DNA of 64,000 bases, from positions 717,511-781,510 of the forward strand of contig NZ_KQ034046.1 of the NCBI RefSeq assembly GCF_000970855.1. Reading direction: 5' to 3'. The notes under the pieces were generated by a model, which was not told where the DNA came from, did no database searches, and saw nothing but the letters and a program-made list of their open reading frames with translations. This stretch comes from Lactobacillus helsingborgensis. GTDB taxonomy: Bacteria; Bacillota; Bacilli; Lactobacillales; Lactobacillaceae. Of the stretch, positions 60,801 through 64,000 are shown piece after piece. Every line of letters starts with the position of its first letter. Positions within the stretch are counted from its first letter, which is position 1. The position numbers and the translations under genes were made by a program.

Positions 60801-61996
60801 CTGCTAAGAACGCTAAAAAGGATGTTGACAATAATAAGGGCAAACACCAAGATGGCACTGACTTAACTGACGGTGAAAAGCAAAAGGTTAAGGATGAGAT
60901 CGACCGTCAAAAAGATAATGCCAAAGATAAAATTGATCAATCAAATAGCAGTGATGATATAGACAAGCATCGTGATGACGGGATAGATACTATTCATCAA
61001 GATAGTTCTGATCCGACAACAATTGATAAGGTTATTCAAAGCGGAAATAATAATGGTAGTGGTTCAGGTACTGGCGGTGGTTCTACAGTAACTCCTGTAA
61101 CTGATCCAAATAAGAAACCTGACGATAATGCCAACAACAATAAAGATGACGGTAAGAATAATGGTTCAGATGTTGATTTAAACAATTCTTCTGCAGTCGA
61201 ATTGCTGCATAATGCCTACCTGTACGACGAAACCGGCAAACGGGCTAATCGGATTACTCTAGGTGTTGGTTCAATCCTGACTATCTACGGCACTAAGACG
61301 ATAAATGGTAAAGAATACTACGTCTTAGTTGATCAAGGTGCCAAGAATAAGATGTACTATGTAGCTGTAGGTAATGCACAGGCTACTAAGCAAAAATTGA
61401 CTCACAATGCGTATGTTTATAACCAGCTGGGCAAGCGGGTTAAGAAGGCAGGCGTTTACAAGAAGGGTCAGACGTTGAATACTTACGGCGATGCCGTTAA
61501 GATCCGCGGTAAGAGATACTTTACTATTGGCAAGAATCGCTTTGTCAAAGCAGCAAATGTTAAGTTGCTAACTGCTGCAAAATCAGCAAACGAAGAAGTT
61601 TCGCCAACAAATGTCAATACTGTTGCGAAACCTGTTCAAACAGTAGCTAAGAGCTTAAAGCATAATGCTTACCTTTATAATGAAAATGGCGGACGTGCAA
61701 ATAAGTTGATCTTTACTGCAGGTTCCGTAGTTGAGACTACTGGCAAAAAGAAGATCAATGGTCGGACATACTATGCTTTACCTGATGGATTATATATAGC
61801 CAGTGGCAATATTGATGCCAAGAAGTTAAAGTTGAAGCATAATGCTTACACATACAACAAGTATGGTCATCGCGTAGGTAAGACAGTGCTGAAGAAACGT
61901 AAGTCAGTTAAAACTTATGGCAATTCAGTCAAAATTGGTCATAAAAAGTACTACACGTTAAGTAAAGGGAGGTTCGTTAAGAAAGCAAACTTTTAA
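51824..61996 (+). CDS. Giant YSIRK/beta-helix/helical-repeat/SLAP surface protein 2
   Basis: 3390 residues from the ATG at 51824, after GAGAAAGGA; an in-frame TTG at 51806 lies before that site. Same plan as protein 1: YSIRK signal (cleavage after A51), acidic linker with DLTTFSGLSSFL, beta-helix domain (about 203-645), beta-rich domain, helical repeats (about 890-3060), Gly/Ser hinge, four SLAP repeats (about 3125-3390). It aligns with protein 1 along its whole length, with shared islands such as FGEAG(V/I)DK and LAEKNKQIAAI, and the C-terminal third is most alike. The beta-helix differs most. No LPXTG. Likely a paralogue with a different binding target. Confidence 0.93.
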   Translation: MLGKNNNKERIRKMEMQAKQDHFSIRKLTIGAASVLLGFTFFGLNSQTAKADTVDPAKEEINTKTNESQTELDQTADKAQTPSENKQSNSTKKDADLTTFSGLSSFLKSTDTKKPTTAGKDSTDKTEDSKTDDPKDKDKDKGNTVDDSSKTPDQDQSNAKDPAKTDDDTNQDTSETNDPEKTDSQDPELVDKDAKKDTTASEVKQVTNWDGFTDALLDANVSEIRIMNDIAAPDGGGRKSIGKVPGRKLRIISDGDTRHLIDFKRNHPEIIQRNSFDVTFENVAMKSTDYYGVFDTGGLNNNQYANITFINTTFEGSQLIYSGRNTHIFFRGDNVIRTVKGNSDGDNQQLFQFTGPNCSVEFVDGTFTGSTFGGSVIEMESDNDVVTVHQGAIVNLTPLLEYDGSHGSNGEWGRPFTVIAITGSGTVNVAGELNINMTDNSKANPYKGTRNDNKCRAIYLRNSKSSFNIETNGTVNITTNGNISDANGGGYLIYDGGNFNIKPKGTLYVKGQDMGDYSGTLVLVKGKADVENGAFNIVLDGSPASTSIGNGTGAGNGDVTLVDVQGGTLIVNNPTSLVLNAQANTGKNTSIVGENNITITNVRQQFDLTSLNIGLGKLTLPPFHVLNVRKQRKGSIVVDKLELLNGKTQLNVDKLNELKAKIALAGIDFEKLPGDVQESLNETAASNKTFDDLFIDIIQRAFNNSENFGYNNIAFIPANPSGFMDIDTSKVTVTRNDDGSNTITGAAGSVINYSPDIDGPDDPKGNPQKFKNPFSLIMPVATKAYIVANIVDDKNKKTIWADDSIANPYQNTVDNAKNDTHNPSLNPLPKFYAAVVNDDGSFTINIPADKTIKFNKNYSIELSPSANFIGYDPTDTSKPVRVGLDILTLSEARDQAAQAINDAINTAKNNKPNNLTDEQNKAFNDAMTQAAAAASKTINSANKETSVYSSDANTISIVNKRRDAALKIIDDAIKAANGSAQIETNKTNAINELNNEASKQSGYYPSQTQAINQARDKAIDQVKAAQNNDDVASARDEGIKAIDQVALDYKASIKSDLNKQIKQVKTDIAETAKDSNLSDTEKEEVNSLVDRLKRPEAIAADQGDIDKDSDENSVKGHQKEAQDTIDALKNTISAIKKLQDAAKDEISKHSDKTTDIQNSLNDAVHKVINGDDPDGSEGLEAIKQVYADQEAANINKAAEAAKKRVQKSGLAAADQADYLNAIDNAAKVATAKPGAPGYDASKSIYGTSDGTAIKEREAIAQTAFDKAAAKAEVEGFAVTNQNDLSVNSNSDIAKAISDGLANIDKAADSSAVATAEDTAKKNVLKAISKQKLADVEADVENQISNISGLTAQNIDDAKKQAQKILSNNTNPLGYTQRVDQADSLTTIDGARNDGITALNNLLTKQQELGKRNNQVSDAAAQIRKKQQEANDAINNTQNLSDKDKKSYLDQIKKVADDSINGLSNIDTAKIDDAVTTAKGKIDSIVADAQNKGDSVIKDARAKASQAIDEAAKAAKQKIESIPDSQLSQSNKKHYEDLIDQDAQAAKDKIAAAQDEDTVKSATQDGANNITRDLNDAQVSAARAKAISDLQTAKNKARETISAAHDNNGPLKDKDWMDKLNQIDNAYDQAVQAVTGDLNVSDINDDADKGKKNIQSIVDSISDDEATKDLVAKRDDAVKKLRQARDNANTQITTDPNLSVTEKNDYYNQISNAFNNAQSAIQSAGKEDDIDDALTNGTRKLTEIQEAANLQSAKDQALNDLLTERSKIREQIGNMDQVTSANKNDLRAQVEEQYNQAVKNINSASTSSIQQVTQYAQQGKAAIDNVISDLNINKVLNKQKLDEYAQKAIDRISNATDIAQTVKDSTIAGIKAARDEAKANVDKVDKQEGIPASNLAEQNGELAIDAAEAKGNGLEGYKESAINQISTAADDATSRLTEIYNGLSESEQTAAKDAFDNAINTIQQSSSDAIDSIRNATNKDQVEKTTKDAIAAINKAETSADLAAAKATAITAIKETGAKANTQLTNQKDKDAVKAVTDLGEKDINAASDIATVNKIKGNTIQSIQNILDIASASNADEIRDQRNQAIDELDQALNGGGNYVGVTNQIDSLTDLSTDEKNKFKNQAQEAHDRAVAKVDGATADQIDTEKNTGLVDINKALSDAKLQAAKNKAKSDLDQAAIDAGKIDPTDQDAINNERDKAKDKIDQSDTIDKVNKAKEEGQSAITGIEQTGKDAQLANDKAAAKNDLKSAADKLQQRIDQDLADKKLGQDQYDKLKDKIDQARSDGETRINSATDKGSLSNAQNQNKNDLSQIGAEIGKEESLTNALTQLQDAVNEASATADEIAKDDPNLADQMRDQIKAERDKAAQNIQSAKNDVNDPNNAMNQAAQDGVSAITGLTDRFAAKNEAINKLKQHAQTAKNGLQSDHLDANEISQGEKDINNALQGAISNIYGAKDSDNLADIEKAGEKAINQAKLPSDLLAEKNKQIAAIDDYVKGKGDISSVASSLSDEQKADLQKQLDEVVQSTKDKIGKVTLPENATASDLEAAKNKLSNIEKGVPENNEPINFGEAGVDKIYDIAKNKQDIYEAKQDAIKELQNIKDEADKKIEDSGLSSADQDTEKQKVQDIFDKSKTEINDIPVKGEDGTTDRTADEVKNDAQAIIDKAKNGYKDPSTGKDVPGISNIIDQADLAGAKTKAEGDLKDKQNQAHDIINKSQLTDSEKKEAIKAIDDAYDTEKAKIEAIKDVDNVPKDKDHVGTSIDQIWQNSSEWVVKDKHDAVNGTNGLQNEYDKLTSKQKANPDYQDYINDIIAGLADINKADNIPDISSAYDKGITALNKLKAKEEIKNAADKAKTEINNNKDLDDKTKQDYIDKVDQHVTESNNAVDQVNAPSDDPAGKKTNIDKVVDTAKNDIQVEVNKTNQISKNKADQEIADKAKEAIDKIHKEFGDDADTSSIQNAFDKNKHTEGNSYDEIQKNKLEAEKEIAKGAVDDAAKNAKKDVDNNKGKHQDGTDLTDGEKQKVKDEIDRQKDNAKDKIDQSNSSDDIDKHRDDGIDTIHQDSSDPTTIDKVIQSGNNNGSGSGTGGGSTVTPVTDPNKKPDDNANNNKDDGKNNGSDVDLNNSSAVELLHNAYLYDETGKRANRITLGVGSILTIYGTKTINGKEYYVLVDQGAKNKMYYVAVGNAQATKQKLTHNAYVYNQLGKRVKKAGVYKKGQTLNTYGDAVKIRGKRYFTIGKNRFVKAANVKLLTAAKSANEEVSPTNVNTVAKPVQTVAKSLKHNAYLYNENGGRANKLIFTAGSVVETTGKKKINGRTYYALPDGLYIASGNIDAKKLKLKHNAYTYNKYGHRVGKTVLKKRKSVKTYGNSVKIGHKKYYTLSKGRFVKKANF

Positions 61997-62037
61997 ATAA
62001 CTAGAGTTTTAAAACATAAAGCTTAAATATCATGAAA

Positions 62038-62065
62038 GAAGTGTCACATTTGTGGCACTTCTTTT
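62038..62065 (+). terminator. Terminator of giant gene 2
   Basis: GAAGTGTCAC/GTGGCACTTC stem, four-base loop, TTTT tail. Arms resemble the terminator of giant gene 1. Confidence 0.85.
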
Positions 62066-62486
62066 GTATTTTCGAATCAAAAATAATAAAAATCTTAATA
62101 AGGACTACAATTAGTTATTTTTAAAAGAGACGTGGTTTCCTCTTTTTCTGTAAAATCTAGTTAAAAAGCGTATAAGTCAAACAGACAAAAATGATATAAA
62201 CAAGTCAGACAAAATTATGTTTACCTAATTAATCGTGTTAAATAAATTACAAGCATATTCATGTATACACAGCAAAACGGTATTATGTATATTATATATG
62301 AATATTATTTCTTAACTAAATAGAGCTTATAAATCATATATAAAGTGTGTATAATAAAATGTAATTATTGTTATTTTAATCAAAAAATATGTTTATAAAA
62401 CTGCATTAAGTCATAAAATATAGTTATTTAATAAACCGAAACTTTAAATTTAATTACCTATTTTAGTGCATAATAATGTTACTAAA
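62066..62486. other. AT-rich intergenic region between giant genes 2 and 3
   Basis: About 420 bases, AT-rich. A short direct repeat AAGTCA(A/-)(A/-)CAGACAAAA occurs near 62177 and 62203. No gene seen. Confidence 0.55.
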
Positions 62487-62515
62487 TTGACAGTAAAAAT
62501 AATAGGACTTAAAAT
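62487..62515 (+). promoter_or_regulatory. Promoter of giant gene 3
   Basis: TTGACA (62487-62492), 17 bases, TAAAAT (62510-62515); 35 bases before the start codon. Confidence 0.8.
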
Positions 62516-62549
62516 TAATATGTAATCATAATTTTGAGGAAGGATTATT

Positions 62550-64000
62550 ATGCTAGGTAAAAATAATAATAAGGAAAGAATACGTAAAATGGAAATGCAG
62601 GCAAAGCAAGACCACTTCTCAATTCGTAAATTGACCATTGGTGCTGCTTCTGTCTTGCTCGGTTTTACTTTCTTTGGCTTAAGCAATCAAACAGTTAAAG
62701 CTGATACAGTTGATCCGGCAAATGAAGAAGTAAATTCTCAAAAAAATGAGAATGAAACAACTAAAACAGAACAAACAAAGGGTACCGCAAAAACTGTAAC
62801 TACAGAAGAGCAGTCAAGTCAAAATGATGAAAAGCACGATTTAAGCACTTTTTCTGGCTTAAGTTCGTTTTTAAGAGATAGTGGCAGTGATTCAAAAGCT
62901 AGTCACAGTTTATCAACTGGTCAGGAAAAATCAGAAAAGACACCCACCGCGTCAAAAAACAATTCGGATCAAGGTTCTGGTCAAAGTCAACAAACTAATG
63001 ATGCTTCATCCCCTAAAGGAGATACAACAAAGCCTGTTGATTCAACTGCTGTAGTAGCGGAAGATTCAAATGCTGCTGAAAACACAGAAATAAATACTAG
63101 GGATGTTGGTGTAGCACAGGTCCATAACTTTACTGAACTTATAGCTGCATTTCAGAACGAATCTATTTCAGAAATTGACGTCATGAACGATATTACTGAC
63201 GGACCAGAGAATGGATCACAAGCATACTACTTCTATGGCAGGAAAATGCTGATTAAATCCGCCGGCAATGGTAATACCAGATTCAAGGTGGATTTGAAAG
63301 GTAACCACCTCCAATTAAATAGTGGCAGTACGCAGGATTTAGATATAACGTACGATAACCTTGATTTATGGAGTGCCGATATCTGGGGCGTCATCATGAC
63401 TGATGATTACAACAAGGACGGGCATTTTTCAAAAGTAACGTTTAATAATGTTAATTTCCATGGTTCGCAAATGGTTCACTGTGGTAACAATACTAAAATT
63501 TACTTTACAGGAACTAACTATGGTGAAGTGACTCATACACCATATCCTGGCATTACAATCTCAAGTGGTGATGTTCAACAATTATTTGAATTTACAGGTT
63601 CAAACAACTCAATTGATTTTAGCGGTACTTTTACCGGTAAAACCGTCGGTGGTAACGTATTAGAAATGGCTGGGAGCAACAATGTTGTTAATATTGGCAA
63701 GGATGCCAAGGTAACACTTGCTCCTCGAATCTATGTTCCTAATAATAACTTAGGCTCTAACGCTGCTGAACATACTGGGCTTCCTTTGGCCATCGCCATG
63801 TTAGGTAATAATGAAGCCGTCAACGTTGATGGTGAGCTGAATATTATTACTGGTAGCGATCACTATAATGGCACAAATGACAACGATCAATCCAGTGCAA
63901 TCCTGATTAATGATGGCAACTCTGTTTTTAATATTAATAGTGATGCGAAAGTCAATATTACTACTAACGGTGATATAGCTAATAACTGGGGCAATAGAAA
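62550..64000 (+). CDS. Giant YSIRK/beta-helix surface protein 3, cut by the window end
   Basis: Open from ATG 62550 (after GAGGAAGGA) to the end of the window, 483 codons seen. YSIRK signal (HFSIRKLTIGAASVLLGF), linker with DLSTFSGLSSFLRDS, then the beta-helix domain from about residue 187. The first 130 bases differ from giant gene 2 at only about three positions, but the beta-helix is closer to protein 1 (shared WGVIMTD-type and NFHGSQMVH motifs). The helical repeats and SLAP end are expected outside the window but not shown. Confidence 0.9.
   Translation, partial: MLGKNNNKERIRKMEMQAKQDHFSIRKLTIGAASVLLGFTFFGLSNQTVKADTVDPANEEVNSQKNENETTKTEQTKGTAKTVTTEEQSSQNDEKHDLSTFSGLSSFLRDSGSDSKASHSLSTGQEKSEKTPTASKNNSDQGSGQSQQTNDASSPKGDTTKPVDSTAVVAEDSNAAENTEINTRDVGVAQVHNFTELIAAFQNESISEIDVMNDITDGPENGSQAYYFYGRKMLIKSAGNGNTRFKVDLKGNHLQLNSGSTQDLDITYDNLDLWSADIWGVIMTDDYNKDGHFSKVTFNNVNFHGSQMVHCGNNTKIYFTGTNYGEVTHTPYPGITISSGDVQQLFEFTGSNNSIDFSGTFTGKTVGGNVLEMAGSNNVVNIGKDAKVTLAPRIYVPNNNLGSNAAEHTGLPLAIAMLGNNEAVNVDGELNIITGSDHYNGTNDNDQSSAILINDGNSVFNINSDAKVNITTNGDIANNWGNR

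Noticed and set aside
40892..61000. Many open frames of 60-200 codons on both strands inside the giant genes
   Set aside because: They lack ribosome binding sites and arise from the repetitive, low-stop composition of the coding strand.

Overview
The window looks like chromosomal DNA of a low-GC Lactobacillus of the delbrueckii group (Lactobacillus sensu stricto). The evidence is the tdk-prfA-prmC-sua5-upp-atpBEFHAGDC-mreB-yidD-rodA gene order, proteins with SLAP C-termini and YSIRK signal peptides, the small Lactobacillales families DUF1146 and DUF2969, and AT-rich intergenic DNA. An insect-gut member is possible because of the giant surface proteins and sugar PTS genes, but that is a guess.

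Layout. 1-14.4 kb is mixed: a partial lipoteichoic-acid synthase, a VanZ-like protein, pgi, an MFS exporter, an EIIC-type permease behind a 22-codon leader peptide, an AraC regulator, a secreted SLAP protein, a serine hydrolase, a broken LytTR/DUF3021 pair, two tRNA genes with C34 anticodons (Glu-CTC, Gln-CTG), an unknown membrane protein and a lipoprotein. 14.4-20.5 kb is a polyol-type PTS operon: PRD regulator, EIIA, EIIB, EIIC, a ribulose-phosphate 3-epimerase family enzyme, a hexulose-phosphate isomerase and an SDR dehydrogenase. Its regulator has an in-frame TAG that cuts off the C-terminal EIIA-like domain. 20.7-23 kb holds a DUF1722 plus pyrimidine-dimer-glycosylase-like pair and a lone murT. 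23-37 kb is the housekeeping block for translation termination, tRNA modification, uracil salvage, the complete F1Fo ATP synthase and cell shape. 37.3-39.1 kb is a two-gene unit of an unknown protein and an XRE/ImmA protease. 39.1-40.2 kb (minus strand) is a small membrane gene plus usp behind a structured, terminator-ended RNA that fits the Lacto-usp/6S-like RNA.

From 40.8 kb to the end lies a tandem array of at least three giant surface-protein genes (3482 aa, 3390 aa, and a third cut by the window end). The two complete ones have a YSIRK signal, a disordered linker, a pectate-lyase-like beta-helix domain, more than 2000 residues of alpha-helical repeats, a Gly-rich hinge and four SLAP repeats. 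Neither has an LPXTG anchor. The three genes share almost the same promoter and 5' end but differ as a mosaic further in. This array is the most unusual part of the window.

How it fits together: the sugar operon probably feeds a phosphorylated polyol into the pentose-phosphate or fructose-6-phosphate pool, regulated by CcpA (cre site on the -10) and the PRD regulator. The 23-37 kb block is conserved core metabolism. The surface array is likely a variable adhesion or cell-envelope module held on the wall by SLAP domains. Coordinates come from reading the sequence; all homology statements are from recognition of families, with no database search.
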